Positions 31,287-42,616 of a stretch of 64,000 nucleotides of DNA are shown piece after piece; position 1 is the stretch's first letter, and every line of letters begins with the position of its first letter. The stretch is from positions 3,831,320 to 3,895,319 of the forward strand of contig JAUPFP010000002.1 of the NCBI GenBank assembly GCA_036925085.1, given 5' to 3'. The notes under the pieces are model-generated. The model saw only the letters and a list, made by a program, of their open reading frames with translations. It was not told the DNA's origin and searched no databases. This stretch comes from Brachycybe producta (taxonomy: Eukaryota; Arthropoda; Diplopoda; Playtdesmida; Andrognathidae). The position numbers and the translations under genes were made by a program.

Positions 31287-33015
31287 ATATAATAGTAAAA
31301 TGTTAGTAATCTTTGAGTGTTATGTTACAAATCTACAATTTTACAGACAAGGAAACTATATACATTATGTTAATTATAGATCTATTGAAACGAACCACCT
31401 TTATGGGGAATAGAATTTGCCCAAGAAGTGGTTGACTAGGTCACTTATTCTATTCTGGTTCGGGAGGAAGGTAACAAATTAATCCCTTTCCGTTTCCTCA
31501 CAAGTTCTTCTTTAATGAACTTTTGCAGATTTAAGGATTTTTTTCGTTGTTTGCTACTCCCCAGGCTTGCGCCTGATTAAAAGTCGATAGATCGTGTTGT
31601 CCTCTTCGGTCTCATCTAGTGTTGGTGATCCAGGTTTGCACCTGGATTGACAGTTCTAGATGATAGAATGTCGAAATCCTTCGTTCGATTTAATAAACAT
31701 AAAACAAAACTTCCAGCAACCTTTTGCCCATCATAACAATTCAGTTTTTGGCCACAATCGGGCATAGATTCATTATCGGGCAATTAAATCCAAAAGTGCT
31801 TGATTTACAATAAAAAACACGGCCTTTTTATACCCAAGAAAAGGATTCTGAGAACACTTTTTCAGAATCCTCCAATTGGTCATTTACAAAAGTAAAACCC
31901 AAATTGACCAATCAGAGCGATTGACTAGTGGTCACCCAAAATATTAAAGATGATTCATCTCAAGCTTTAATTACAAAACAAAGGAAAAATGCAACCCCAT
32001 AGACCTAATGCTGCTTATCAAGACAATCTTTTTGTATTAAGGGGTGGGACTGGGAGGAAAGGGGCCCAGGCCACGGCTAGGTGTGACCCAAACAGGATAT
32101 TGGCATCATCAGCTGTGTAGAACTGGGTCAACCCTCTGTACTATAGTCCAAAAAAATAAACGAGCTAGGATTGCTCCCAGGCTTATCGTTTCACTATGAC
32201 ATCCAAAATTTCGTGGCACACCTTGCAAAACTCACGTTATACTCGCGTGCCGTGGCACATAACCTTTGAGAATCACAAAACGTTTCAGTTACCCAGTAGA
32301 TTTTTTTTCTCCTAAAACACTTATTTCAAAACATTTTTTTTGGTTCAGTTTGTAAATAAATATGAATTTGTGTCCATCAGAAAGTTTTCTTTTTTTTCTC
32401 AAACAAACAACAACAACAAAAAGGTATTTTATTCAAAATACCACAAAATCGATATTTGCCATTATATATGCTGAAATATCAAATAGGGATCTTACGGCAT
32501 ATATTTGTGTTTCAAATTTAGTTCTATAGAGTCGTGTAGATATATAGTAACATCTACATAGTAAATTCGGATGGCCATAAAACCAACTGTCCTATGGGGT
32601 GGGTGGGGGTCTACAATAGTTGACATTTCAGACCAATATCATATTTGAAATTTGGGATGACAAATGGAAAGGGCCTTTACATATTTAAATTTTATTCTTT
32701 TATGCCCCGTTTACATTGCAATGTTACGAGTTACCGAAGTATAATAAAATAAAATTCACTTCGACATGACGTCTTGTTATTCCTACTTTTTGAAAACCAC
32801 TTTTTTTAAAAAAAAAAAAAGAAAAAAGCAACAACTTGAAATTGGTCTACGAAACTAGAAATCTAACTGAATTACATAAGACATGATAAAGGCAAATTCA
32901 CATTTGACTTTTTTTTTTTGGAAAAAAATAAAATATAGGCCTCTTAAGGTGGCTTTATAAATATTTATTTTGTTTTTGTCCTCTCAGATGGCGCGCTTGC
33001 AGTGGCTATTATGTT
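31287..33015. other. Non-coding with scattered repeat fragments
   Basis: Positions 31562-31655 hold two related dyads (CCAGGCTTGCGCCTGATT and CCAGGTTTGCACCTGGATT) about 70 bases apart. Positions 32190-32275 look like a decayed hAT end (CGTGGCACA...TTTGAGAATCAC). No gene is recognised. Confidence 0.35.
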
Positions 33016-33023
33016 CTATAGGA

Positions 33024-33765
33024 CAGCGGTCGCCAACCTTTCAGACCTCACGAACCACTAAATTCAAAATTTTAAATCCCGTGGACCACTAATATGAATT
33101 TTTTTTAAAAAAGATGATCAGAGAACTTCCATTTTATTAATAGAAAATCTTAAAAGGTTGTTTAATTGTAACAAAATTATTAAAGTTAGTTTAATTATTA
33201 AAAAATAATTGAAGCTTAGGCGGGAGACGCTCTAGTACATTTCGTGAATTTAGTGCAATAGAAAGGCGAAAATTGTCATTCAAAATAGAATTTATTAAGA
33301 ACTAGTGGGGTAACCCATCATAAATGACGGAGGCAAAATTCACAGGCAGTTGTGCGCATGCGCGTCGTTTGTTCCTTTTTTACTCCTTTCATTTCAATTT
33401 CAGTCGCCCCCTCCCCCTTTTTTCCTCCCTCCACGTTTTTCTCTCCCCCCTCTACACTTTCCAACCTTTTCCCCTCTCCAATTTAATATCATGGGGTTCT
33501 TAAATTCCCCATCCAAGAACCCCATGATATTAAATTGGAGAGGTGCAACATATAGTTGATCTTGAGAAAAAAAAAAGCGGTTCATTTATTCAAATTTATA
33601 TAAATTCCGACGTGCTTCAATGGTTGTACAGCGTTACTTCAGAGACAGATAGATACACCGACCTGGGATATAATATATAATATTTTTTTTTTGTTTTATT
33701 GTTAATAAAAAAAAAATGCAAATATTGTCCAGATTTTTCTCCGGACCACCGGTTAGCGACCGCTG
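33024..33765 (-). mobile_element. hAT element, copy 2, split by a Helitron
   Basis: Ends CAGCGGTCGCCAACC and GGTTAGCGACCGCTG; flanks CTATAGGA (33016-33023) and GTATAGGA (33766-33773) match at 7 of 8. Inverted relative to the copy at 11531, with which it shares TTCATTCTGAATGACAATTTTCG-type blocks (complement of 33268-33290). Most of the body right of the Helitron is short. Confidence 0.85.
33303..33680 (-). mobile_element. Helitron/Helentron-like element (copy 7) inside the second hAT copy
   Basis: In reverse it starts CTAGTGGGGTAACCCATCAT (one change in the hairpin) and ends TTCCGACGTGCTTCAATGG ... GACCTGGGATATAATATA. It sits at a different site of the hAT than copy 2 but in the same orientation relative to it, so the two insertions are independent. 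The inner family-B MITE and the flanking TTTTCTC block are deleted (CACAGGCAGTTGTGCGCATG junction). It contains a local inverted duplication of CCATCCAAGAACCCCATGAT around 33490-33540. Confidence 0.75.
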
Positions 33766-33773
33766 GTATAGGA

Positions 33774-34268
33774 GGTCTCTTCACTAGAGCTGTGGAGTCG
33801 GTGGAGTCGTTCATGTATGGTAGGAGTCGGTATAAAAGTAAACGACTCCGACTCGAAAAGAAAAAATGATTGACCGAACATCAAAATTGAGTCAGTGGCG
33901 GATTTACCATTTTGCCGCCTCTAGGCATATAAGTTTGTTGTTTTAGGTCCCTTTGACCTAAAGGAAACGACGGGGGAACGGGAGGAATTGGGGCACGGGA
34001 CCCAAAGGTTGGAGTATTTACAAAGAGAAAAAAATACAGGGTGTCACAGTATCTATCATACACACGTATCGCAATCGCAAAAGACTTGTCATCACTCAAA
34101 AGAACAAAAAACAATGAAGTTTAATTTAATTTAGGCAAAGGAAAAAAACTAACAGTATTTTGCATTAAAAAACCTATCTGATTTGATTAATTCGATTCTT
34201 TTTTGATTATGTTTTTTTTAAATAAAAATGAAATGAAATTTGAACTGTATTTATATTTTGTTAACTTC
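33774..34268. other. Non-coding with mariner-like and GTCGG repeat fragments
   Basis: Positions 33783-33860 repeat GGAGTCG/CGACTCC in both orientations. Position 34033 has TACAGGGTGTCACAG, a mariner-like terminal motif without a partner. GTGGCGGATTTACC at 33895 resembles a hAT-type end. Confidence 0.4.
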
Positions 34269-34276
34269 TGTTAAAG

Positions 34277-34606
34277 CAAGCATGTCAAACTCGCGGGACA
34301 CAACGTATATACTGTATTTGCGGCCCAACCAATATAACGGCATTGGAACAAAAATTTTTAATAAAAATTTCGTAGCTTAATTTTTAAACTACTTTTTCTC
34401 ACCTTTGAAAATATATTATAATTCTCATTTTGTGCTGCCCTTATTACATTTCTAAAGTTACCAATCTATTGTCTGTGTTCTTTTTTTTTATACTGTACTT
34501 TTCGAAATAAACCTACGTTTCTATAAATTGTTTTTTTTTTGCGGCCCACATAAACTTAAGACCTTGTTTATTTGGCCCGTGTCAGCCTTTGAGTTTGACA
34601 TGCTTG
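34277..34606. mobile_element. hAT-type MITE, CAAGCATGTCAAACTC family
   Basis: Ends CAAGCATGTCAAACTC and GAGTTTGACATGCTTG are perfect 16-bp inverted repeats. It is flanked by a perfect 8-bp duplication TGTTAAAG (34269-34276, 34607-34614). Subterminal GCGGCCCA motifs occur on both sides. The end pattern is widespread among animal hAT elements. No coding frame. Confidence 0.9.
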
Positions 34607-34614
34607 TGTTAAAG

Positions 34615-35375
34615 TATAATTTTATTCAAATTGAATATTTGTGTATATTTGCTAATCTTTTTCATAATCGCGTTGCAAAAATAAAATACTTTAATTCGAT
34701 TATTTACCTAATTTACCTAAAAAAAATCAATTCAAACAACTCGCTTTTTAAACGTCACAATTACTTTTCCCAAGTATGTTCTTCAAAAAAGAGAAATATA
34801 ATTGGATGAAAACTAAACTTGACATGGAATGAAATGAATTTTTCTTTTTCACTGACGTAATCACATTGGGATTTAACCTTTAAAAGATTAAAGATTAACC
34901 AATAATCATTAAGGAAAATCTTTTTTTTTAATGAAACAAATCTCAAGTGTTTTATTTAGACTCTTCTTTTGTGTACGCGGTTTCGTGTCGCGCGACACAC
35001 GACGACAATTTGTCGTGCATTGTATAGGTTTGCTTTTAGCCACGCGTTTTGTGTCGCGCGACACACGACGACAGATTGCCGTGCATTGTCTACGTTTGCT
35101 TTTATGCACGCGTTTTGTCTAGCGCGCGACACACGACGACAGTCAATGCTTCCAATCGGCCCACAGAAGCACAGTTGGGCGCAGCCATAAAAGTTCATTC
35201 TTGATTTGTCATTTATGTTTGTTAAATTGTTACGTGTTTGATTTTGTTTGTTATGGGTTAGTTATTGGTCTCTGATGCTCATATAAGGGCAGGGCTAACA
35301 GAATTGTTTTCTGGCTGCGACCAACTGCCTGTTTGGCCCACTGCCTTTTCGCATTGTCCGCGATGGCAGACAAAC
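34615..35375. other. Non-coding with three GTCGCGCGACAC repeats
   Basis: Units at about 34975-35032, 35042-35100 and 35105-35145 share GTTTTGTGTCGCGCGACACA and CGACGACA, spaced about 70 bases. A fourth copy, GTCGTGTGTCGCGCGACAAA, lies at 35900 beyond two family-A MITEs. Each unit is a dyad around TGTCGCGCGACA. No gene. Confidence 0.6.
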
Positions 35376-35565
35376 ACAGGCATCTTAGAAATCGGGACGA
35401 ACACAAGTTGGCTCCGCCCTTTTTATGACGCCCGGCAACTTCTAATTGGTTTGTTGTGTGGTTCGACGTTGAAAAGGGCGGAGCATGAACCAACCAATTA
35501 GAAGTTGCGTTCATCATAAAAAGGGCGGAGCCAACTTCTGTTCATCCCGTTTTCTAATTGCCTGT
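35376..35565. mobile_element. 9-bp-TSD MITE, family A, copy 3
   Basis: Ends ACAGGCATCTTAGAAATC and TTCTAATTGCCTGT with the usual GGCTCCGCCCTTTTTATGAC arms. The left end is altered and no target duplication is visible, so one end may have been exchanged with another copy. Confidence 0.7.
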
Positions 35566-35649
35566 CTATAATACACCATGGCATGTTTTTACAGAACGCG
35601 ACGGCAACGCGTACGGACAGCAGTGCATGAAGTGATCCCATTTTTTCAT

Positions 35650-35853
35650 AGACAATTAGAAATCGGGACATACAGAAGTTGGCTTCGCTTTTTTTATGAC
35701 GAATGCAACTTCTAATTGGTTGGTTCTGTAGTCTGACGTCATATGCTCCGCCCTTTTCAATGTCGTAATCACACAACAAACCAATTAGAAATTGCCGTTC
35801 GTCATAAAAAGGGCGGAGCGAACTTCTGTTTGTCCCGATTTCTAATTGCCTGT
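35650..35853. mobile_element. 9-bp-TSD MITE, family A, copy 4
   Basis: Ends AGACAATTAGAAATCGGGAC and TCCCGATTTCTAATTGCCTG. Full set of inner landmarks in inverted order relative to neighbouring copies. No 9-bp flank match is seen. Confidence 0.7.
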
Positions 35854-36539
35854 CATTGTGTGTGTGTGTTATATTTTAGAAACGGACGACATTTTGCAGT
35901 CGTGTGTCGCGCGACAAACAAAATACGTTTGCATAAAAGAAGTGATTTTAAAGCAAAAAATTTTTTGCTAAATTTTTATTTAAAAAAAAATCCCAATTCT
36001 TTATTTACATATAATAATAAGAATTCTGATTTTTGATAGAATCTTATTTAACTTTTGTACTAAGGATTTAACCTTTAAAAAGGTTAAATATTAATGTGAA
36101 TTATTACGTCATTGACAAGAAAAATTCTTTCATTCACTGTCACATTTTGTTTGATCCTATTATAGGTTTTTTCTTCTTCTAAGAAGTAGAAAGGGGAAAA
36201 CGCATGACAAAATAATTGTCTTTTTAAAGTGACTTTGCTTGGAATTGATTTTTTGTTTGTGTTGTGTGAACTTTTTTCATTTTCATTTTCATTTTTATTT
36301 TCATTTTCATTTTGAACTTGTACTTGGTTTTCGGTACTGTGTATGGTTTTATTTCTTCACACTTGTTTTCCATCTATACATTAGTAAGATATAACATAAG
36401 GTAAGTTTTTCATGCGCCTTTTGAACTTTTAAATTAAAAGCTCCTCTGAGCTGTTGTGCAAAATACAAGCACGCAACTCTCTACATGATGCGGTTTTATG
36501 ATGAGAGTTGGTCACTATGGGCAGAGGCTGCTTTCTGGC
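35854..36539. other. Non-coding, nothing recognised
   Basis: AT-rich; a TTTTCATTTTCATT run at 36274-36311. TTAACCTTTAAAAGGTTAA-type dyad at 36066-36089 resembles one at 34872-34895. Confidence 0.35.
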
Positions 36540-36745
36540 ACAGGCAATTAGAAATCGGGACAAACAGAAGTTGGCTCCGCCCTTTTTATGACGAACGGCA
36601 ACTTCTAATTGGTTTGTTGTGTGGTTCCACATTGAAAAGGGCGGAGCATGTGACGTCAGACTACATAACCAACCAATTAGAAGTTGCCGGTCGTCATAAA
36701 AAGGGCGGAGCCAACTTCTGTTCATCCTGTTTTCTAATTGCCTGT
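36540..36745. mobile_element. 9-bp-TSD MITE, family A, copy 5
   Basis: Ends ACAGGCAATTAGAAATCGGG and GTTTTCTAATTGCCTGT; very close to copies 2 and 8 in the interior. No flank duplication recognised. Confidence 0.75.
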
Positions 36746-36762
36746 ATCATAAACGGGCACAC

Positions 36763-36900
36763 AGCTGATTATGATCGTCATCAATTTCTAATTTGTTTTT
36801 TACTGACTTTGATGTCACATGCCCCGCCCTTTTTATTTCTAATTGGTTGATATTTGGTCTGACGCTCATAAAAGGGCGGAACCTGTATATTCTGATGAGT
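36763..36900. mobile_element. Fragment of 9-bp-TSD MITE, family C
   Basis: Shares ATCGTCATCAATTTCTAATT, TTTATTTCTAATTGGTTGAT and CTCATAAAAGGGCGGA with the complete element at 40361-40547. Ends are degraded. Confidence 0.55.
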
Positions 36901-36936
36901 GCTGTGCAGTGTGCAGGGTAGATGATTTTTTTTTCA

Positions 36937-37525
36937 TTAAACTACTTCGAAAAATCTCCGCAAAGGGCGCAAGCATCGTTTTTCTATTGAGCTCATAGAC
37001 GTTAATTACAAAACGTTAATTTTTATAATACACAGTTGCGGCGGCAATATGTTTATTTTTCATGTTTAAAGCTGTCCAATATTAAGTTTTCAAAGTGTAA
37101 TGTGCACCCTCAAATATATGCTGATCGAGTGATTAGAATGACAAGAAATTGGTAAGTGCGGTTACATTTTTAAAAACTATTTCAAAATCGCCAATATAAC
37201 AGCACTTACCAATTTCTTGTCATTCTAATCACTCGATCAGCATATATTTGAGGGTGCACATTACACTTTGAAAACTTAATATTGGACAACTTTAAATAAA
37301 TTATTATTATTATTATTATTAATTATTAAATATGAAAAATAAACATATTGCTGCTACTGACGGGTGTATTTCAAAAACTAACATTTTTTCTTTAACATTG
37401 GGTCTATGGTCTCAATAGAAAAACGATGCTAGCGCTCTTTTTGGAGATTTTTCAAGATTTTCAAGATTTTTCAAGATTTTCAAGATTTTTCAAGATTTTA
37501 TATTTGCGATGTAGCCTCGAATTAA
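36937..37525. mobile_element. TTAA palindrome, family D, copy 3
   Basis: Both arms are present without the long spacer. The left outer end is lost (TTAA then ACTACTTCGAAAAATCTCCG). The second arm is interrupted by (ATT)n at 37299-37320 and by five units of TTTTTCAAGA at 37445-37498 before GCGATGTAGCCTCGAATTAA. Confidence 0.7.
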
Positions 37526-37590
37526 TTTACCAGTAATTTCACCAGTTCAAATTTTCGCCACAGTGGAAACAAGGCTTAAAAGTAGGTTTT

Positions 37591-37624
<34 letters not shown>

Positions 37625-38400
37625 TTGAGCTTTCAAATTTCCAAGCTCTCTAAGCTGTGTGCCAAAACACAGCTCGCACAACTCAACCACGTAAGTGTAT
37701 AGTTGTGTTTAAATGCACCAATCCAAGTTGATGATAACATTATTTCTCGTGATTATATTCTGCACATGCGCGTTTAAAGAACAGTATTCCATTGCTTAAT
37801 GTGAACCACAGGCCCCCTTAGTATATGAGGTTTTTTTTTTTTAAATGTCCTTAAAAATGTTCTCGAAAATGGTTTTCACAATCAATAATAAGTGTAGTGT
37901 CTTGCCACTTTTCATTTTGTCAGCTTTTAAGTCAAAAGAGCTGCTCATTATAATTAAATTTCACATTGTACCAAATTAGGCAAAATATACCTTAATAGAT
38001 TCCATTGTGCCACAGGTTGAAGATAATTTGCATGTCGGCCTATTAGAATTCTAATATACTCTTAATTTATAATGAAAGCCATACTTTGATCAGAGAGAGA
38101 GAGAGAGCGAGCTTAATTATTATTTTGCCTCTGAAACACATATATACGATGTTATTTTGTGAGACAACTTTCATTTCATTTTCTGAAAAAAGGATGGATG
38201 CTATTTTAAATTTCAAAAATTAGCTTCATTAATAAAGTAGATGATATTTCAGTGGGATATATTTATAGGTTTGTATTAATAACGCCAATATTTCGGATAA
38301 TACATGAAATGCGGCCACAGTTACTGTATTGCGTGGCTTCATTTGAAAACGACTACGTTTAGAACACGAGCATTTAAAAATACAACAATAATGTTTACAA
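37526..38400. other. Non-coding with a MITE end and a GT run
   Basis: Position 37579 is the complement of a TTAAGCCTTGTTTCCACTGT terminus without its partner. (GT)n at 37593-37622. GAGA run at 38095-38107. No gene. Confidence 0.4.
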
Positions 38401-38420
38401 CCATTCCGAGCCTTACCGTG

Positions 38421-38499
38421 AGAGACAGAGACAGAGACAGAGACAGAGACAGAGACAGAGACAGAGACAGAGACAGAGACAGAGACAGAGACAGAGAGA

Positions 38500-38535
<36 letters not shown>
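38421..38535. repeat. AGACAG / AG microsatellite
   Basis: About 13 units of AGACAG followed by (AG)n. Open frames through it (Arg-Asp and Ser-Leu repeats) are artefacts. Confidence 0.9.
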
Positions 38536-38999
38536 CACAGACCATTTAGTCCAATGCATTGTCAAAATAATCAGTGCATTACACACAGCTAGTATGTGCG
38601 TTGCAGTGCCTAGGACTCGGACTATTCCACCGTTGCGTGCACTTACCCTGCCTTTAGTTGCATTGCTTCATTGTTGTCAGAAAACAAGACAAGAATGCAA
38701 GTAACCTGACAGTGTGAATCAGCTTTAACATTCTTTAGTGAGGGTCTTGTTTCAGGCTGGTTGCTAGTACACTATGTAAATCTGTAAACAGGCCCAGCGT
38801 TAGGGCAAGGCGAGCGAGGCAACCACCTTGGGCCCCGCACTATCAGGAGCCACGTGTTGCTGCCTAAGCATTTTTTTTTTCCCGGCTCCGCTCATTGCTT
38901 GCTGCCTGAGCTGCCTCGGGCCTTGCATACTCTAGAACCGGAACTGGCTGTATACATGTGGATAGGAGTGACCACTCTTAAAAAAGTAGCGTAGATTTT
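38536..38999. other. Repeat fragments: CAGGCCCAG-type and TTAAAGC-type
   Basis: Positions 38580-38729 end in the complement of TTAAAGCTGATTCACACTGT. Positions 38789-38947 (CAGGCCCAGCGTTAGGGC, TGAGCTGCCTCGGGCC) are related to pieces at 50040-50130 and 50188-50345, probably a hAT-type repeat. Confidence 0.45.
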
Positions 39000-39125
39000 T
39001 TGTGCAAACAGGCTCATATTTCTGGTCATTTCTACCTAGGGTAATTCGATATTGGAATTTGCTTCCCGAGGATGCTGTGAATCATGAGGAATGTTATGAT
39101 TTGGGGGAAATCTCAGGAGTACTAT
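39000..39125 (+). mobile_element. LINE reverse-transcriptase C-terminal remnant
   Basis: Reads GSYFWSFLPRVIRYWNLLPE then DAVNHEE, the conserved FxPRxIRxWNxLP motif near the end of many LINE RT proteins. A second copy in minus orientation (FWSFVPRVIQQWNLLPEDVV) lies at 52641-52740. Frame lost after about 40 codons. Confidence 0.7.
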
Positions 39126-39175
39126 TAAATAAAGCATACATAATGCTGCTGCAATTGAACTTATTATATTCAAAA

Positions 39176-39329
39176 TTTGGGTTCTTGGATCGGAAAAGCG
39201 CAACATAAAGTTGACCATGAGAAGAAAAAAACCCGGTTCATTTAAATTTAAATAAATTCCGACCTGCTTAAATGTTTTTGTCCTTGTTTGTACAGCGTTA
39301 TACACAGACAGACAAAGCTTAATATATAT
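39176..39329 (-). mobile_element. Helitron-like fragment (copy 8)
   Basis: Reverse orientation; only the 5' half of the family remains (GGGTTCTTGGATCGG, AAATTCCGACCTGCTTAAAT, TACAGCGTTATACACAGACA), ending in an AT run at 39322. Confidence 0.65.
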
Positions 39330-40164
39330 AATAATAATAAAAAATGGGGGGATTTGTATCACAGGGAATAAATGTTTATAATTTATAGTTTGCATTAACT
39401 TGGTATGTGATCGTTTGCATAATTTTTAGGTCAGGAACTCCTGCCTTGTTTCTGAATCACATGTGAACAGGAATATAATAGTGCGCTGTGTGTTTTCCTT
39501 GCATCTTGCAGCATGCGTTTTTGGGTTGCTCCATTACATTTGCTGTTGCACTAAAATAGGGCACCGTATAAACGCGGCTTTAGACTTCTGTTGTTTTTGT
39601 ATTTTTAAGTCAGACTTTATAAGCTGCAGGAAATCTCCTTAACCAAGGCAGCTTTTATGGTGCCCACATACATTTCTAGTGCTGTGTTTTTTTTTTTATA
39701 AACTAATGATGGGAAATTGGTTTTATCTGCCACTGTGACTGGGACTTAGCATTTGCACTGTTTTCAAATGAGCAAGGTGTGTGTGTGCTTTGGATGCATG
39801 AAAGGTGCAACACATATGGCACAAATGTCATACAATACAGTGTATATATGCCGTGGGCCGTGGCTAGAAGGGAGGCTGGGGGGGTGGCCCCCCAAAAAAG
39901 ATCGAAAAGGCATAAAATTCGCCTTTTTTTGCTCCAAATTTGTATCTAATTATTTTCGAAATGTGAATTTCTTCCGTTATTTTAAGATAAATTGGCCTTT
40001 TTGGCTATTTTCCTTAACATGATGTGGGCTTATGAGTCACAGCTGTGAGACACCCAGGGCCGTTTTAAGAAGTGTGCGATAGGCGCCAAAATAATTTTGT
40101 TTTGGAAATTTTCGAAACTTTTTTAAATTTTACGCAAGTACGCAAAAAAAAATGTGATGGTAAG
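39330..40164. other. Non-coding with repeat debris
   Basis: Position 39582 is the complement of TAAAGCCGCGTTTATACGGT, another orphan MITE end. GGGCCGTGGCTAGAAGGGAG at 39855 and CAGGGCCGTTTTAAGAAG at 40055 are hAT-like starts without clear partners. No gene. Confidence 0.35.
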
Positions 40165-40173
40165 AATTTTTAA

Positions 40174-40317
40174 ACAGGCAATTAAAAATCGGGACATACA
40201 GAAGTTGGCTCCACCCTTTTTATGACGACCGGCAACTTCTAATTGGTTGGTTATGTAGTCTGACGTTGAAAAGGGCGGAGCCAACAACTTCTGTATGTCC
40301 CGATTTCTAATTGCCTT
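40174..40317. mobile_element. 9-bp-TSD MITE, family A, copy 6 (internal deletion)
   Basis: 144 bases instead of about 205. The second inner arm runs directly from GTTGAAAAGGGCGGAGCC to CAACAACTTCTGTATGTCCC. Flanks AATTTTTAA (40165-40173) and TATTTTTAA (40318-40326) match at 8 of 9. Confidence 0.75.
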
Positions 40318-40360
40318 TATTTTTAATCCTATTTTGTGGGGGGAGGGGCGTGAAAATTAT

Positions 40361-40547
40361 ACAGGCATCTGTAGACAGCTTCAGAATTTTTATGAGCGTC
40401 ATCAATTGACAATTTCTAATTGGTTTGTCACTGGGTCCGATGTCACATGCCACGCCCTTTTTTATTTCTAATTGGTTGATATTTGGCTTGATTCTCATGA
40501 AAGGGCGGAGCCAAAAACAAAGTCTGAAGCTGTCTACAGGTGCCTGT
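40361..40547. mobile_element. 9-bp-TSD MITE, family C (complete)
   Basis: Ends ACAGGCATCTGTAGACAGCT and AGCTGTCTACAGGTGCCTGT, perfect or near-perfect over 20 bases. It is flanked by a perfect 9-bp duplication GAAAATTAT (40352-40360, 40548-40556). Inner TTTCTAATTGG, TGACGTC/TGATGTCAC and GGGCGGAGCC words are shared with families A and B. Confidence 0.9.
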
Positions 40548-40556
40548 GAAAATTAT

Positions 40557-41089
40557 TAACTGCCACCCTATAAAAAAAATATTGCCACTGCCCTGAGTGT
40601 ATACTAGTACATCTGCAAGCGGCTCGAAAGCAACAAGGCTGCGAGGATCTCTTATCTGTTATAATGTATGCAATTATATGCATGTTGTAGGCATGTATAT
40701 CTTTGTGTGTGTGGTCGGTGTGTACGTGCGAGAGTTGGGTGTGTTTTTTGTTTTCTCTTTGTCTATTTTTCCTTCTGCTGCTGCTGCTTCAATGATACTC
40801 AACCTTGAGGCATGTATATTTTGATGATGGTGGATAGGAAGTGTCTTATTGTGAATTTGTGACATGACTGTCTCGCTATCTTGTTTAAGATTCTCTTGTT
40901 GTAGTTTAGAACTTCCACTTGCCACGACCAACAGCATTGTGTAGAGAATTGTATTCTGATGTATTGCATGTTTAAAGATATAATTCTAATTGGGTGGCGC
41001 AGATAAAACGCATTCCGCTTAAAGTTGAATAGTATCTCAGAAACTATAAATGCTAGTACACAGTTATTAAAGCCATGGACAACATTTAT
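40557..41089. other. Non-coding, nothing recognised
   Basis: Includes CTGCTGCTGCTTC and GT-rich patches; no gene or element ends. Confidence 0.35.
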
Positions 41090-41884
41090 TTAAGAGGCTA
41101 CATCGCAAAATTACTTCAAAAAATCTCCACAAGGAGTGCTAGCATCGTTTTTCTATTGACCCCAGAGACCCAATGTTAAACAAAAATGGTAATTTTTAAA
41201 ATACACAGTCAGTCGCGGCAATATGTTTATTTTTCATATTTAAAGTTGTCCGATTTTGATTGTTCAAAATGTGCAATGTGCACTTTAAATAAATGATTAT
41301 CTAGTGATAGAACGTAACAAAATTTGAAAGTGTGCTTCTATTTTTAATATTTCAAAATCGCGAATTGTTAACTTTTATGTTAAAACTCCATTGAGTAAGA
41401 AAAACAACCATTAAAATGTTCATAAATACCTAAAAGTAATTTAAAAAAATCTATAAAAGTAAACTGCAATGACGCCAACACATTGGCGCATGTGCTGATT
41501 TTTTATGGTTTTTTATTTTTAATTCTTGGGTACTTTTTTCAAATTTTAATGGTTGTGGTTTTTGTTACTCAATTTAGTTTACCATTAGTTACAAAAATTC
41601 GCGATTTTGAAATATTTTTTTAAAAAATAGAAGCACACTTTCCAATTTTTTGACGTTCTACCACGAGATAAACATATATTTAAAGTACACATTGCACTTT
41701 GAACCATCAAACTTGGACAATTTTAAATATGAAAAATAAACATATTGCCGCGACTGACTGTGTATTTTAAAAATTAAGGTTTTTTCTTTAACATTGGGTC
41801 TACGGGCTCAATAGAAAAACTATGCTAACGTTTTTTTGTGTGGAGATTTTTCGCAGTAATTTTGCGATGTGTATAGCCTTTTAA
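41090..41884. mobile_element. TTAA palindrome, family D, copy 4 (with spacer)
   Basis: TTAAGAGGCTACATCGC at the left and GCGATGTGTATAGCCTTTTAA at the right (first 20 GCGATGTGTATAGCCTTTTA). Arms are more diverged than in copy 1. The central spacer is about 190 bases with inverted CACATTGGCGCATGTGCTG-type sequence. Total 795 bases. Confidence 0.75.
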
Positions 41885-42616
41885 GCATAAATTGAAACAT
41901 ATTGGCTTACAATTTTACAAAGTTAATTGAATTCTGAAAACTGTTTAAACTCGTTAATCCTCAGGAATTCAGTATCATCAATATATATAATTCAGTAATA
42001 TTTCAGTATTCAATGATCAATATTTATCATTCAGGTTTCTGTAAAAATGAAATTTTGGCATGTTAGGGTAACATCTTGCATAAAATTTCAAATAATATGT
42101 TGTTTGTATTATAGTTTCTCAGGTTCCATTATTAAACTAAATGCGTTTTATCTGGGCCCACCTGGTATAGATCACTTTCCTACTATAAAGCTTATCGCTG
42201 TATTGCCACTGCTTTTGTGGTCTCGTGCAGTTATTGTAGTGAGCTGTTATTGTTGACAAAACCTACACTGTCTGTATCAAATAGACCCAATGCACACTTT
42301 TCTTAAGTAGGCTTCAAAACCCACCCACTTTCAGCATGTATTTTCTATTTTGACAATCCTTTTTTAAAAAAAAAAAAAAAAAAGGAAAAGAAAAGCGAAA
42401 ACAGTGAATTTCAGTGTTGACCCTACGTGTTTTATCTATCTCCATACATATAAACCCCTATAGCCACATGTACAAAAATAGACGGTTCTCTATAGTTTTA
42501 AGTGGAGGGCCAAACCACGGAGATTTTTTGCAAAAATGAAATCAACAACTGTGGGTATATACAGCGGACAACAACAAACTTATCTAAGAAATTTATTTAT
42601 TAATTGACCAATTTTT
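41885..42616. other. Non-coding, nothing recognised
   Basis: AT-rich with an A18 run at 42367-42384; the 69-codon frame at 42047 has no recognisable features. Confidence 0.35.

Noticed and set aside
36485..36850. 121-codon frame with RSWLRPFYDERQLLIGLLCG-like text
   Set aside because: The same text appears in every family-A MITE; it is translated inverted-repeat sequence without conservation pattern of coding DNA.
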